Assembly (NCBI GenBank): GCA_964398195.1
Contig: CAYNLW010000002.1
Coordinates: 11,486-75,485, forward strand
Length of the DNA: 64,000 nt
Direction: 5' to 3'
DNA from: RFPI01 sp964398195
GTDB lineage: Bacteria; Pseudomonadota; Gammaproteobacteria; Burkholderiales; Methylophilaceae
Shown: piece by piece, positions 16,234-24,719 of the stretch
Numbering within the stretch: the stretch's first letter is position 1
How the letters are laid out: the number at the start of each line of letters is the position of its first letter
Notes under the pieces: generated by a model
Seen by the model: the letters and a program-made list of their open reading frames with translations, nothing else
Database searches by the model: none
Told to the model about the DNA's origin: nothing
Made by a program: the position numbers and the translations under genes

Positions 16234-16596
16234 ATGGCTCGTATAGCAGGGGTAAATATCCCAAATCATAAACATGCAGAGATTGCTTTAACCGCAATTT
16301 ATGGCATTGGTCGTAACACAGCAAAAAATATTTGCAACGCTGCAGGTATTGCTGTCACGACTAAGATTAAAGATCTTAATGATGCCGAGGTTGAGAAGCT
16401 GCGTGATGAAGTGGCCAAGTTGCAAGTAGAAGGTGATTTGCGCCGTGAAGTAACAATGAACATCAAACGTTTGATGGACTTAGGTTGCTACCGTGGCATT
16501 CGTCATCGCCGTGGCCTCCCTGTTCGTGGTCAACGTACAAAAACCAATGCGCGAACACGCAAAGGTCCAGTAAAGCCGATTAAGGCATCCAAGTAA
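16234..16596 (+). CDS. rpsM: 30S ribosomal protein S13
   Basis: S13 is a head protein that contacts P-site tRNA and bridges to the large subunit. The 120-residue product begins MARIAGVNIPNHKHAEIALT and has the helix-two-turns-helix region plus the basic tail RGLPVRGQRTKTNARTRKG. TGGAGTAAG precedes the ATG. It is the first gene of the alpha group. Confidence 0.97.
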   Translation: MARIAGVNIPNHKHAEIALTAIYGIGRNTAKNICNAAGIAVTTKIKDLNDAEVEKLRDEVAKLQVEGDLRREVTMNIKRLMDLGCYRGIRHRRGLPVRGQRTKTNARTRKGPVKPIKASK

Positions 16597-16606
16597 GGAA
16601 TAAGAC

Positions 16607-16996
16607 ATGGCTAAAGCTAACGTACGCGTTCGCAAGAAAGTTAAAAAGAATGTTGCTGAGGGCATTGCACACGTGCACGCCTCTTTCAACAACACCATTA
16701 TTACGATTACCGACAGACAAGGTAATGCCCTGTCTTGGGCAACTTCCGGCGGTGCCGGTTTTAAAGGCTCACGTAAGAGTACTCCATTTGCTGCTCAGGT
16801 AGCTGCGGAAGCAGCTGGTAAAGCGGCACAAGAGTATGGCGTGAAAAACCTTGAAGTTCGTATCAAAGGTCCTGGTCCAGGTCGTGAATCCGCAGTGCGT
16901 GCTTTAAACGCCGCCGGTTTCAAGATCACCAGCATCTCTGATGTGACCCCAGTGCCGCACAACGGTTGTCGTCCACCTAAAAAACGTCGTATTTAA
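16607..16996 (+). CDS. rpsK: 30S ribosomal protein S11
   Basis: S11 forms part of the platform and the E-site region of the 30S subunit. The 129-residue product has HVHASFNNTIITITDRQGN, SGGAGFKGSRKSTPFAAQ and the C-terminal PVPHNGCRPPKKRR signature. It lies 10 bases after rpsM with an AAGGAATAAG ribosome-binding site. Confidence 0.97.
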   Translation: MAKANVRVRKKVKKNVAEGIAHVHASFNNTIITITDRQGNALSWATSGGAGFKGSRKSTPFAAQVAAEAAGKAAQEYGVKNLEVRIKGPGPGRESAVRALNAAGFKITSISDVTPVPHNGCRPPKKRRI

Positions 16997-17029
16997 GCGG
17001 CGTATTGCAGAGAATTATAGGAGATCACC

Positions 17030-17659
17030 TTGGCTAGAAATCTTGATCCTAAATGCCGTCAGTGTCGTCGTGAAGGCGAAAAGCTCTTCTTAAAGGGAGA
17101 GAAATGTTTCACTGACAAATGTGCTATTGAAAAGCGCAACTTCCCACCAGGTCAGCATGGACAACGTCGTAATCAACGTTTGTCTGACTACGGTGTGCAA
17201 TTGCGTGAAAAGCAAAAAGTCCGCCGTATTTACGGCATCTTGGAAGGTCAATTCCGTAGCTATTACGCTGAAGCCGATCGTCAAAAAGGTATTACTGGCG
17301 AAAATCTTCTGCAACTATTGGAATGCCGTCTGGACAATGTAGCCTACCGTATGGGTATAGGCGCATCGCGTACTGAAGCACGTCAAATTGTGCGTCATAA
17401 CAGCATTTTGGTGAATGGAAAGCGCGTCAATATTCCTTCTTACCAAGTCAAACCAGGTGACACCATACAAGTAACAGAAGCTGCTAAAAACCAATTGCGT
17501 ATCAAAGGTTCATTGGCCGCTGCTGAACAAAGAGGTTTCCCAGAGTGGTTAGATGTTGATGTGAAGGCATTTAAAGGCGTATTCAAGGCCAAGCCACAAC
17601 GTGATGATTTGCCAAGCACCATTAATGAATCCTTGGTGGTTGAGCTTTACTCTAAGTAA
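17030..17659 (+). CDS. rpsD: 30S ribosomal protein S4, zinc-binding type
   Basis: S4 nucleates 30S assembly and, in E. coli, autoregulates the alpha operon. The start is TTG, with ATAGGAG about 6 bases upstream. The 209-residue product carries four cysteines at 9, 12, 26 and 31 (CRQC and CFTDKC), giving a zinc site that E. coli S4 lacks. The S4 RNA-binding domain follows (RLDNVAYRMGIGASRTEARQ). With the cysteine-type L36 and the cysteine-free S14 and L33, the genome uses a mixed zinc set. Confidence 0.96.
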   Translation: MARNLDPKCRQCRREGEKLFLKGEKCFTDKCAIEKRNFPPGQHGQRRNQRLSDYGVQLREKQKVRRIYGILEGQFRSYYAEADRQKGITGENLLQLLECRLDNVAYRMGIGASRTEARQIVRHNSILVNGKRVNIPSYQVKPGDTIQVTEAAKNQLRIKGSLAAAEQRGFPEWLDVDVKAFKGVFKAKPQRDDLPSTINESLVVELYSK

Positions 17660-17719
17660 TCCATACTTAAGTAAGTTTATCCTGCAAGAAATCTAATTTA
17701 GTACGGTAAGGGAAATAAT

Positions 17720-18694
17720 ATGCCAGCTGACTATTTAAAACCGCGAGTTGTTGACGTAGAAGTGATTAATCCACTACGCGCACGTGTGACATTGGAACCA
17801 ATGGAACGTGGTTTTGGTTTTACCTTAGGTAACGCTTTACGTCGTGTCCTATTGTCATCAATTCCTGGTTATGCCATCACCGAAGTGAAAATTGACGGCG
17901 TAGTACACGAATACTCCACGCTAGATGGCGTGCAAGAAGACGTGGTTGATATTTTGCTTAACTTAAAAGGCGTAGCGCTAAAGTTAAATAGCAAAACTGA
18001 AACTGTCTTAAAGTTAAACAAATCCAGCGAAGGCGTGGTGACTGCAGGTGATTTTGAAACTGGCCACGACGCTGAAATTTACAATCCTAACCATGTGATT
18101 GCGCATCTGACTAAAGGTGGCAAGTTAAGCATGGAAGTAAAAGTTGAGATGGGTCGTGGTTATCAACCAGTCCCAGCGCGTCAGAAGCCTGATGAAGATA
18201 AAGCCTTAGGTTTTATCATGATTGATGCTTCATTCAGCCCAATCAATAAGGTCAGTTACCACGTTGAAAGTGCTCGTGTAGAACAACGCACAGACTTAGA
18301 TAAATTGATTATGGATGTTGAAACCAATGGTGTGATCGAGCCAGAGCAAGCGATACGCGATGCTGCTCGTATCTTAATTGGTCAGCTATCTATTTTTGCT
18401 GATTTAGAAGGCACACCAACCGAAGTTGAAATTAAACAAGCACCGCAAGTCGATCCTATTTTGCTGCGTCCAGTAGATGATTTGGAATTGACTGTGCGTT
18501 CTGCTAACTGCCTAAAAGCAGAAAATATTTACTACATTGGTGATTTGATTCAGCGTACTGAAAATGAATTACTAAAAGCTCCTAATTTAGGTCGTAAATC
18601 TCTCAATGAGATTAAAGATGTATTAGCATCTAAAGGCCTAACATTGGGCATGAAATTAGAGAACTGGCCACCTGTTGGCTTAGAAAAAGCGTGA
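17720..18694 (+). CDS. rpoA: RNA polymerase alpha subunit
   Basis: Alpha dimerises to start polymerase assembly, and its C-terminal domain binds UP elements and activators. The 324-residue product has the dimerisation segment MERGFGFTLGNALRRVLLSS near residue 35. The alpha-CTD shows LRPVDDLELTVRSANCLKAE and the helix-hairpin-helix LGRKSLNEIKDVL. It lies between rpsD and rplQ, as in most proteobacteria. Confidence 0.98.
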   Translation: MPADYLKPRVVDVEVINPLRARVTLEPMERGFGFTLGNALRRVLLSSIPGYAITEVKIDGVVHEYSTLDGVQEDVVDILLNLKGVALKLNSKTETVLKLNKSSEGVVTAGDFETGHDAEIYNPNHVIAHLTKGGKLSMEVKVEMGRGYQPVPARQKPDEDKALGFIMIDASFSPINKVSYHVESARVEQRTDLDKLIMDVETNGVIEPEQAIRDAARILIGQLSIFADLEGTPTEVEIKQAPQVDPILLRPVDDLELTVRSANCLKAENIYYIGDLIQRTENELLKAPNLGRKSLNEIKDVLASKGLTLGMKLENWPPVGLEKA

Positions 18695-18704
18695 GGAAAG
18701 CATT

Positions 18705-19091
18705 ATGCGTCATCGCAATAGTAACCGTAAATTAAACCGTACTAGCAGCCATCGTCAGGCGATGTTGCGTAATATGGCTAACTCTTTGTTGCGTCATGAA
18801 GTGATTAAAACCACTTTGCCTAAAGCCAAAGAATTGCGTCGTATTGCTGAGCCTTTGATTACGCTAGGTAAGCATGCCACCTTGGCCAATCGTCGTTTGG
18901 CATTCAGCCGTTTGCGCGATCGCGACATCGTAGGCAAATTGTTTAACGAATTAGGCCCACGTTATAACGCCCGTCCAGGGGGTTATTTGCGTATCCTGAA
19001 ATGTGGTTTCCGTGATGGCGACAATGCGCCTATGGCATTAGTAGAACTTGTCGATAGACCTGAAACTGCTGCGCCAGTGGCCGCTGAATAA
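18705..19091 (+). CDS. rplQ: 50S ribosomal protein L17
   Basis: L17 lies near the tunnel exit. The 128-residue product begins MRHRNSNRKLNRTSSHRQAM and has SLLRHEVIKTTLPKAKELRR and the NARPGGYLRILKCGFRDGDN signature, followed by a short Ala/Pro-rich tail. It is the last gene of the 19-kb ribosomal array and is followed by a strong terminator. Confidence 0.97.
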   Translation: MRHRNSNRKLNRTSSHRQAMLRNMANSLLRHEVIKTTLPKAKELRRIAEPLITLGKHATLANRRLAFSRLRDRDIVGKLFNELGPRYNARPGGYLRILKCGFRDGDNAPMALVELVDRPETAAPVAAE

Positions 19092-19108
19092 TACTTCGGT
19101 ATGCAAAC

Positions 19109-19137
19109 AAAGCCAGCCTAGTGCTGGCTTTTTTGTT
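19109..19137. terminator. Rho-independent terminator after rplQ
   Basis: AGCCAGC (19111-19117) and GCTGGCT (19123-19129) form a 7-bp stem extended by A-T pairs, with a 5-base loop and a long T-tract. The A-tract on the other side makes it usable from the minus strand too, where the small thioredoxin-fold gene ends immediately. Confidence 0.92.
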
Positions 19138-19395
19138 TTATAAACGATGTTGCCTAACCACGTTCAATAGATCGTGATAGCTAAACGGCCATGCTAGCGT
19201 TTGTTGAAAATCGGCAAAATAAACCACCGGAATGCTGGTTTGATAAGCTTCTAGCAAAGCATCATCGCTGCTGATATCGACAGTATCAATCAAACAAGCA
19301 AATTGTTGCGCTAGTTGTTGTAGCATCTGTTCGGCTTGTTCGCACAAATGACAATGCGCTGTGCCATAACAAGTAATGTGCAATATATCGGTCAT
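19138..19395 (-). CDS. Glutaredoxin/thioredoxin-fold protein (DUF836-like)
   Basis: A small thioredoxin-fold protein of 85 residues if the ATG at 19395 is used; an upstream in-frame TTG would add 9 residues. The N-terminal ITCYGTAHCHLCEQAEQML has a CHLC redox motif at residues 15-18. It is followed by a middle strand ending in the cis-proline pattern SIPVVYF. These are features of the glutaredoxin-like DUF836 family. It is convergent with rplQ and shares its terminator. A disulfide reductase role is inferred from the fold only; the partner is unknown. Confidence 0.75.
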   Translation of the reverse strand: MTDILHITCYGTAHCHLCEQAEQMLQQLAQQFACLIDTVDISSDDALLEAYQTSIPVVYFADFQQTLAWPFSYHDLLNVVRQHRL

Positions 19396-19497
19396 AGTGA
19401 TGCCATTTAAATAGTTCGACAAGGCTATAATATGCCAAATAAGTGATACCCTTATGCAGTTTTATTTTAACCAGTATGTTTCAGCGAGTTGAGTTGA

Positions 19498-20940
19498 ATG
19501 GCGGAATATCAAGAAAATAAAGAAAGCTTACAAGAGAGCCTGCAGCAAATCGTTGATTTGTTGGAGCGCCACGCGCTGGTTGAAAGTTTGGTGCATAAGC
19601 AGGAGCAAGATGCGCCTAAACAAGAGTTAGTTGAATCGCTGGTGCACCGGCAAAATGTGGCGTTGTTGCAAAAGAAATTAGAGTCGCTACACCCCGCCGA
19701 CGTCGCCTATATCCTTGAAGCCCTGCCATTAGAAAAGCGTTTATATGTTTGGGATTTAGTCAAAGCTGAGCGCGATGGTGAAATTCTGCTAGAAGTGTCT
19801 GATGCGGTGCGTCAGACCCTGATTGCCGATATGGATAGCGAAGAGCTATTGGCGGCGGCAGAGCAATTAGATACCGATGAACTGGCCGACTTGGCGCCAG
19901 ACTTACCAAAAGACGTATTGCAAGACTTGCTGGACAGTCTGGACACGCAAAATCGCGAACGTCTGCAATCGGCACTCTCTTATCCCGAGCAAACCGTTGG
20001 CGCGCTGATGGATTTCGATATCGTGACCATACGCGAGGATATTTCCCTGGAAGTGGCTTTGCGCTATTTGCGCCGTATTGGCCAGTTGCCCGACCATACC
20101 GATAAGATTTTTGTGGTTGATCGTGATGATATTTTGCGTGGAGTGTTGCCGCTCAAGCGTTTGGTGGTGAAAGATTTAGAGCTAGGCGTCAACGAGGTAA
20201 TGGCTGATGATGCGGTGGTATTCCATCCCGAAGATATGGCAGACGAAGCAGCCAAAGCGTTCGAGCGTTATGACTTGGTGACTGCGCCAGTGGTTGACGA
20301 AAACAATAAGCTGGTAGGCAGGCTAACGGTGGATACGGTGATGGACTATATCCGCGAAGAAGCGGAAAGCGATATGTTGTCCTTGGCCGGTTTGCGTGAA
20401 GAAGAAGATTTATTCTCCTCGGTTTGGCGCTCGGTGCAAAACCGCTGGACATGGTTGGCGATTAATCTAGTGACCGCTTTGGTGGCATCACGGGTGATAG
20501 GTTTATTCGAAGACTCGATAGAAAAGGTAGTCGCGCTGGCGGCCCTTATGCCCATTGTGGCCGGCATAGGTGGCAATTCAGGCAACCAAACCACCACCAT
20601 GATAGTACGCGGTATCGCGCTAGGACAGATTACAGGCATGAATATGCAATCGCTAATCAAAAAAGAAATCGGCGTCAGCGTCATCAACGGTCTGATTTGG
20701 GGCGGGGTATTAGGGCTAATCGCCTACAGCCTGTATGGCAACACCGTACTGAGTATAGTGATGACCGCCGCCATGACCTTAAACTTATTATTGGCTGCGG
20801 TGGTTGGCGTCACCATTCCGATAGTGATGAGCAAATTCGGGCGTGACCCAGCGGTAGGTTCCAGCGTATTACTGACTGCCATGACCGATAGCGGCGGATT
20901 CTTTATTTTCCTTGGCTTAGCGACCATCTTTTTAACATGA
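19498..20940 (+). CDS. mgtE: Magnesium transporter MgtE
   Basis: MgtE is a gated inner-membrane Mg2+ channel. The 480-residue product has an N-terminal helical superhelix (about residues 50-165), a CBS-domain pair (about 170-290) and five transmembrane helices (about 315-480). The first cytoplasmic-to-membrane stretch shows the pore-type ALMPIVAGIGGNSGNQTTT. Mg2+ binding to the N and CBS domains closes the channel. The N-terminus has an internal duplication, LVESLVHKQ near residue 28 and LVESLVHRQ near 44, which I do not associate with the family. The stop overlaps the next gene (ATGATGA). Confidence 0.95.
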   Translation: MAEYQENKESLQESLQQIVDLLERHALVESLVHKQEQDAPKQELVESLVHRQNVALLQKKLESLHPADVAYILEALPLEKRLYVWDLVKAERDGEILLEVSDAVRQTLIADMDSEELLAAAEQLDTDELADLAPDLPKDVLQDLLDSLDTQNRERLQSALSYPEQTVGALMDFDIVTIREDISLEVALRYLRRIGQLPDHTDKIFVVDRDDILRGVLPLKRLVVKDLELGVNEVMADDAVVFHPEDMADEAAKAFERYDLVTAPVVDENNKLVGRLTVDTVMDYIREEAESDMLSLAGLREEEDLFSSVWRSVQNRWTWLAINLVTALVASRVIGLFEDSIEKVVALAALMPIVAGIGGNSGNQTTTMIVRGIALGQITGMNMQSLIKKEIGVSVINGLIWGGVLGLIAYSLYGNTVLSIVMTAAMTLNLLLAAVVGVTIPIVMSKFGRDPAVGSSVLLTAMTDSGGFFIFLGLATIFLT

Positions 20941-22283
20941 TGAATGACTTACAACAGTGGTGGCCAGAGATACTGGCCGATTTAGGTAGCGCGGATATGT
21001 ATTGGCAGCTGTTATTGATCGCGCTCAGTATCTTGTTTGCCCGCTTGGCGGCTAATTTATTGCTTGCCTCAGTTACCAAACATACTGTCGTAGACTGGCA
21101 AATGGGTCTAGGCGGCTTAAAGCGCGCTTTATTTCCGCTATTGAGTCTAGTCCTACTGTATATCGCCCAACAAATACTGCATATCTGGTGCCATACCAGT
21201 CTGATCAGCCTAGCCATCTCCACCTTCTGGGCGCTGGCAATCATCCGCCTCGCGGTGTATTTATTGCGCTATATCTTCGCCCCTAGCGGCTGGTTAAGTA
21301 CCACAGAGAATGTGCTATCGCGCACTGTTTGGCTGCTTTATCTGCTGCATATCTTTGGCGTGTTACCGCGTATCACAAGCATGATGCAGCAAATTGGCTT
21401 TAGCGTAGGCAAAAGCAATCTCAATCTGCTGATACTGATACAAGGCCTACTCACCATCGTCATCACGCTATTTGTCTCGCTATCGCTCAGTCGCTGGTTA
21501 GAAAACCGCCTGATGGGGGTAGAGCAAGTGAATAGCAATGTGCGGGTGGCGCTGTCGCGCGTCATACGCGTGCTAATTTCAATGATTGCGGTGATGCTAG
21601 GGATGTCTGCCGTAGGCATCGATATCACCCTGCTATCGGTGTTTGGTGGCGCTTTAGGGGTAGGGCTAGGATTCGGCTTGCAGAAGATTGCCAGCAACTA
21701 TGTCAGCGGCTTTATTATTCTGCTAGATGACTCCATGCATATCGGCGACATTATCACCGTCGATGGACATTATGGCGTGGTCAGCGAGTTACGCTTCCGC
21801 TTCTTAGTGCTACGCAAACTAGATGGCACACAAGTAGTGATTCCGCACGAAACCATCATGACCAGCTCGGTCATCAATCACTCGCATGCGCACGGTAAGA
21901 CCCGCGTCAGCCTGCCCATACAAGTAGCTTTTGATAGCGATGTCGCGCAAGTGATGCAGTTGCTCAAAGATTGTGCCTTAGTGCATCCCAGAGTGCTGAA
22001 AGATATGCCGGTGGATCCGCTGATTAGTGGTTTTGGCGACAACGGCATACAGTTTAATTTAATGTTTTGGGTGATAGACCCAGAAGATGGGACCGCCTCA
22101 GTGCAGTCGGATATTTATTTAGCCATTTGGCAGCAATTCCAACAGCACGATATCCAGATTCCCTACCCACAACGCGATATCCGTGTTACCCAACAGGCGA
22201 GCAATGCAGCTAAATCGGGCGCTGCTGGCAAGAAGAACAAAGCTGCGCAGCAATCCAGTTTGCATTGGGATGATGTGTATTAG
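20937..22283 (+). CDS. MscS-family mechanosensitive ion channel
   Basis: A 448-residue membrane protein with about five hydrophobic spans in the first 270 residues. It then has the MscS pore helix and beta domain: GGALGVGLGFGLQKIASNYVSG near residue 240, then GDIITVDGHYGVVSELRFR. These are MscS-family hallmarks, but the protein is longer than E. coli MscS (286 residues), with extra N-terminal helices. The C-terminus ends with a basic, Ala/Lys-rich tail. It overlaps mgtE by 4 bases, so it is probably cotranscribed and may protect against osmotic downshock. Confidence 0.9.
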   Translation: MMNDLQQWWPEILADLGSADMYWQLLLIALSILFARLAANLLLASVTKHTVVDWQMGLGGLKRALFPLLSLVLLYIAQQILHIWCHTSLISLAISTFWALAIIRLAVYLLRYIFAPSGWLSTTENVLSRTVWLLYLLHIFGVLPRITSMMQQIGFSVGKSNLNLLILIQGLLTIVITLFVSLSLSRWLENRLMGVEQVNSNVRVALSRVIRVLISMIAVMLGMSAVGIDITLLSVFGGALGVGLGFGLQKIASNYVSGFIILLDDSMHIGDIITVDGHYGVVSELRFRFLVLRKLDGTQVVIPHETIMTSSVINHSHAHGKTRVSLPIQVAFDSDVAQVMQLLKDCALVHPRVLKDMPVDPLISGFGDNGIQFNLMFWVIDPEDGTASVQSDIYLAIWQQFQQHDIQIPYPQRDIRVTQQASNAAKSGAAGKKNKAAQQSSLHWDDVY

Positions 22284-22293
22284 GCGATAGACG

Positions 22294-22323
22294 AAAAAAA
22301 ACTCGCCTATAGCGAGTTTTTTT
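22294..22323. terminator. Bidirectional terminator between the MscS gene and rpmG
   Basis: ACTCGC (22301-22306) and GCGAGT (22312-22317) form a stem with loop CTATA, flanked by an A-run on the left and a T-run on the right. It can end the plus-strand mgtE-mscS transcript and the minus-strand rpmB-rpmG transcript. Confidence 0.9.
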
Positions 22324-22350
22324 ATCAGCATCAATAAGCCAAATAATGGT

Positions 22351-22506
22351 TTATTTAATCTTAGTTTCTTTGTACATCACGTGTTTACGTGCCACAGGGT
22401 CAAATTTCTTGATTTCCATTTTATCTGGCATGGTACGTTTGTTTTTGGTGGTGGTATAGAAGTGTCCAGTACCAGCACTTGATTCCAATTTAATCTTTTC
22501 ACGCAT
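22351..22506 (-). CDS. rpmG: 50S ribosomal protein L33, zinc-free type
   Basis: The 51-residue product starts MREKIKLESSAGTGHFYTTT, which fixes the ATG at 22506. It contains no cysteine, so it is the zinc-independent form. It lies 10 bases downstream of rpmB on the minus strand, the standard rpmB-rpmG pair, and ends at a terminator shared with the opposite gene. Confidence 0.95.
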   Translation of the reverse strand: MREKIKLESSAGTGHFYTTTKNKRTMPDKMEIKKFDPVARKHVMYKETKIK

Positions 22507-22516
22507 GATAGATTCC

Positions 22517-22753
22517 TTAAATCTTTTCGCCAGCAGCACGCATATCAGCTAAAACGGCGTCTATGCCATTCTTGTCGATAGTACGCAATGCTGCGTTAGT
22601 AATACGCAAGCTAACCCAGCGGTTTTCGCTTTCTACCCAGAACTTACGATTCTGCAAGTTAGGTAAGAAACGGCGTTTAGTTTTGTTGTTGGCGTGAGAA
22701 ATATTGTTTCCCACAATCGGCTTTTTGCCTGTTACTTGACATACGCGTGCCAT
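22517..22753 (-). CDS. rpmB: 50S ribosomal protein L28
   Basis: The 78-residue product begins MARVCQVTGKKPIVGNNISH and contains TKRRFLPNLQNRKFWVESE, diagnostic for L28. The start is fixed by the family N-terminus and by a good AGGAGAG ribosome-binding site. It heads the rpmB-rpmG operon, with a likely promoter about 55 bases upstream. Confidence 0.95.
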   Translation of the reverse strand: MARVCQVTGKKPIVGNNISHANNKTKRRFLPNLQNRKFWVESENRWVSLRITNAALRTIDKNGIDAVLADMRAAGEKI

Positions 22754-22806
22754 TCGCACTCTCCTAATACCGCAATGAAACACTGCTCGAAAAATAAAAG
22801 AGCGCA

Positions 22807-22836
22807 TTTATACCATAAAAAACCAGTTAACCTCAA
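22807..22836 (-). promoter_or_regulatory. Likely promoter of rpmB-rpmG
   Basis: On the minus strand, TTGAGG (complement at 22831-22836) and TATAAA (complement at 22807-22812) are separated by 18 bases. The matches to consensus are 4 and 5 of 6. It lies in the 131-base AT-rich gap between dut and rpmB. Confidence 0.5.
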
Positions 22837-22884
22837 GTCATTTTAATAATTATTTATGCTCGCTTTAGGCTAATTGATGCATGC

Positions 22885-23337
22885 TTAATGCTTGCCGGTA
22901 CTGCCGAAACCGCCTGCGCCACGCTGGCTTTGGTCAAACTCCTCGACCAGCTTAAATTGCGCTTGCAACACCGGCACGATGACCAATTGTGCTAGACGTT
23001 CCATCGGGTTCATGACAAACGCTTGTTGACTGCGATTCCAGCACGAGACAAATAACTGACCTTGATAGTCGGAATCAATCAGCCCGACCAAATTGCCCAA
23101 TACGATGCCATGTTTATGCCCCAAGCCAGAGCGCGGCAAAATCAACGCAGCGTATTGTGGATCAGCAAGATAGATGGCCATGCCAGTGGGAATCAGCACC
23201 GTTTCGCCAGCTGCTATGGTCAAGGCTTGCTCTACACAAGCTCTTAAATCTAGCCCAGCCGAGCCGGGGGTGGCGTAGCTAGGCATATGTTGTTGTAAAC
23301 GCGGGTCTAGGATTTTTAGTTCTACTTGAATAGACAT
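22885..23337 (-). CDS. dut: Deoxyuridine 5'-triphosphate nucleotidohydrolase
   Basis: dUTPase hydrolyses dUTP to dUMP and pyrophosphate, keeping uracil out of DNA and supplying dTMP synthesis. The 150-residue product shows motifs PGSAGLDLRA, PRSGLGHKHGI, GLIDSDYQGQL and the P-loop-like C-terminal GAGGFGSTGKH, in order. It lies downstream of coaBC on the same strand, an arrangement also seen in E. coli. Confidence 0.96.
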   Translation of the reverse strand: MSIQVELKILDPRLQQHMPSYATPGSAGLDLRACVEQALTIAAGETVLIPTGMAIYLADPQYAALILPRSGLGHKHGIVLGNLVGLIDSDYQGQLFVSCWNRSQQAFVMNPMERLAQLVIVPVLQAQFKLVEEFDQSQRGAGGFGSTGKH

Positions 23338-23392
23338 GCAGGCTCCCTAATGAATATCGAATAAAACGGATTAAATATTGGCTAAAGCAACA

Positions 23393-24586
23393 CTAGCCGC
23401 TGGCAAGCAGGCGCGACACATGCTGCAAAATCGCTACGGCAGTTTCATGCTTGCTAGCCTCTGGCAAAGCGGTTTGGCCGTGCGCATCCAGCAAGGTGAC
23501 TTGTGTGCTGTCTTTGCCCAAGGCTTGTTGCACTTGATTGGCCACCATCAGTGCGACTTTTTTATCGCGCCGTTTCTGTTCCGCATAGGCCAAAACATCA
23601 TGCGTTTCCGCAGCAAAGCCCACGCATAGCGGCGGCTTAGCTAGCGCCGCTACTGCCGCCAAGATATCGCGCGTAGGGGTGAGCTTAAGCGTCCATTCGC
23701 CAGCCTGTTTTTTTAGCTTGCGACCACTTTGCTCAGCCACTTGATAATCTGCCACGGCAGCCACGCTGATAAATACCTCTTGTTGCGCAATATGCTGCAT
23801 CACCGCCTGATACATCTGCTCGGCAGTCTGCACCGCAATCAATTGTTGCACCGGCGGCGCTGGCAAGGCGGTCGGGCCAGACACCAAGGTAACTTGAGCG
23901 CCCATTAAGCTGGCGGCAGCGGCTAGCGCATAGCCCATCTTGCCTGAGCTTAAATTGCTAATTACCCGCACTGGGTCTATAGGCTCTTGGGTTGGGCCTG
24001 CGGTAATCAATATGCGTCGTCCCTGCAATAAGTCGGCTGGCAAGTCCAGCCATTGCAATAAGTCATGCACGATCTCTTGCGCTTCCAACATGCGGCCTTG
24101 GCCATGCTCGCCGCAGGCCTGCTCACCGCAATCCGGCCCCAATAAAATCACTCCATCTTGTGCCAGCTGTTGAATATTGCGTTGCGTAGCGGGGTGCTCC
24201 CACATCTGTTTATTCATGGCTGGCGCAATCGCTAATGGACAATCGCGCGCCAAGCACAAGCTAGACAGCAAATCATCTGCTACGCCGTGCGCTAGTTTGG
24301 CAATCAAGTCAGCGCTAGCCGGCGCCAGCAAAATTAAATCCGCTAGTCGGCTAAGCTCGATATGGGGCATGCCATTGCTGATACTGGAGTCCCACATATC
24401 AGTGGCAACCGGTCTGCCAGTTAAGGCTTGCATGGTGATGGGGGTAATAAATTGTTGCGCTGCCGCGGTCATCACCACTTGCACCGAAATGCCGCGTTTC
24501 ATCAATAAACGGCTGAGTTCAGCTGCTTTATAAGCAGCGATGCCGCCGCTGATGCCTAGCACGATATGTTTTAAGTAAGGGGTCAC
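23393..24586 (-). CDS. coaBC: Bifunctional phosphopantothenoylcysteine decarboxylase / phosphopantothenate-cysteine ligase
   Basis: CoaBC makes 4'-phosphopantetheine precursor in coenzyme A synthesis. The N-terminal flavoprotein half shows HIVLGISGGIAAYKAAELS, the PAMNKQMW motif and the Cys-containing GEQACGEHGQGRM. The C-terminal ligase half has GPTQEPIDPVRVISNLSSGK and the lysine-rich KLKKQ. I prefer GTG at 24586, which gives the family N-terminus MTPYLKHIVLG; an ATG at 24640 would add 18 residues and lies inside a palindrome. Neither start has a clear ribosome-binding site. It is transcribed with dut. Confidence 0.94.
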   Translation of the reverse strand: MTPYLKHIVLGISGGIAAYKAAELSRLLMKRGISVQVVMTAAAQQFITPITMQALTGRPVATDMWDSSISNGMPHIELSRLADLILLAPASADLIAKLAHGVADDLLSSLCLARDCPLAIAPAMNKQMWEHPATQRNIQQLAQDGVILLGPDCGEQACGEHGQGRMLEAQEIVHDLLQWLDLPADLLQGRRILITAGPTQEPIDPVRVISNLSSGKMGYALAAAASLMGAQVTLVSGPTALPAPPVQQLIAVQTAEQMYQAVMQHIAQQEVFISVAAVADYQVAEQSGRKLKKQAGEWTLKLTPTRDILAAVAALAKPPLCVGFAAETHDVLAYAEQKRRDKKVALMVANQVQQALGKDSTQVTLLDAHGQTALPEASKHETAVAILQHVSRLLASG

Positions 24587-24631
24587 GATACAGTGTGTGG
24601 TTTGGATTGCAGAATATATGAAAAAATGTAA

Positions 24632-24655
24632 TGGTTTCATTTTAATATGAAACCA
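24632..24655. promoter_or_regulatory. Perfect inverted repeat between coaBC and radC
   Basis: TGGTTTCAT (24632-24640) and ATGAAACCA (24647-24655) are perfect 9-base half-sites separated by 6 bases, in the divergent coaBC-radC spacer. The spacing would suit an operator for a dimeric regulator. A second hairpin, GCCTGT/ACAGGC (24656-24661 with 24672-24677), follows directly. No regulator is identifiable. Confidence 0.4.
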
Positions 24656-24719
24656 GCCTGTGACGCAGCTTACAGGCGCTAATAATTAATAAATCTAATA
24701 AAAATAAAGGAGATATGTG

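Noticed and set aside
19396..19497. Mg2+ riboswitch (M-box) upstream of mgtE
   Set aside because: The gap is about 100 bases, shares the start region of the opposite gene and lacks the extended conserved helices of an M-box. A TATAAT at 19426-19431 has no partner -35 element.
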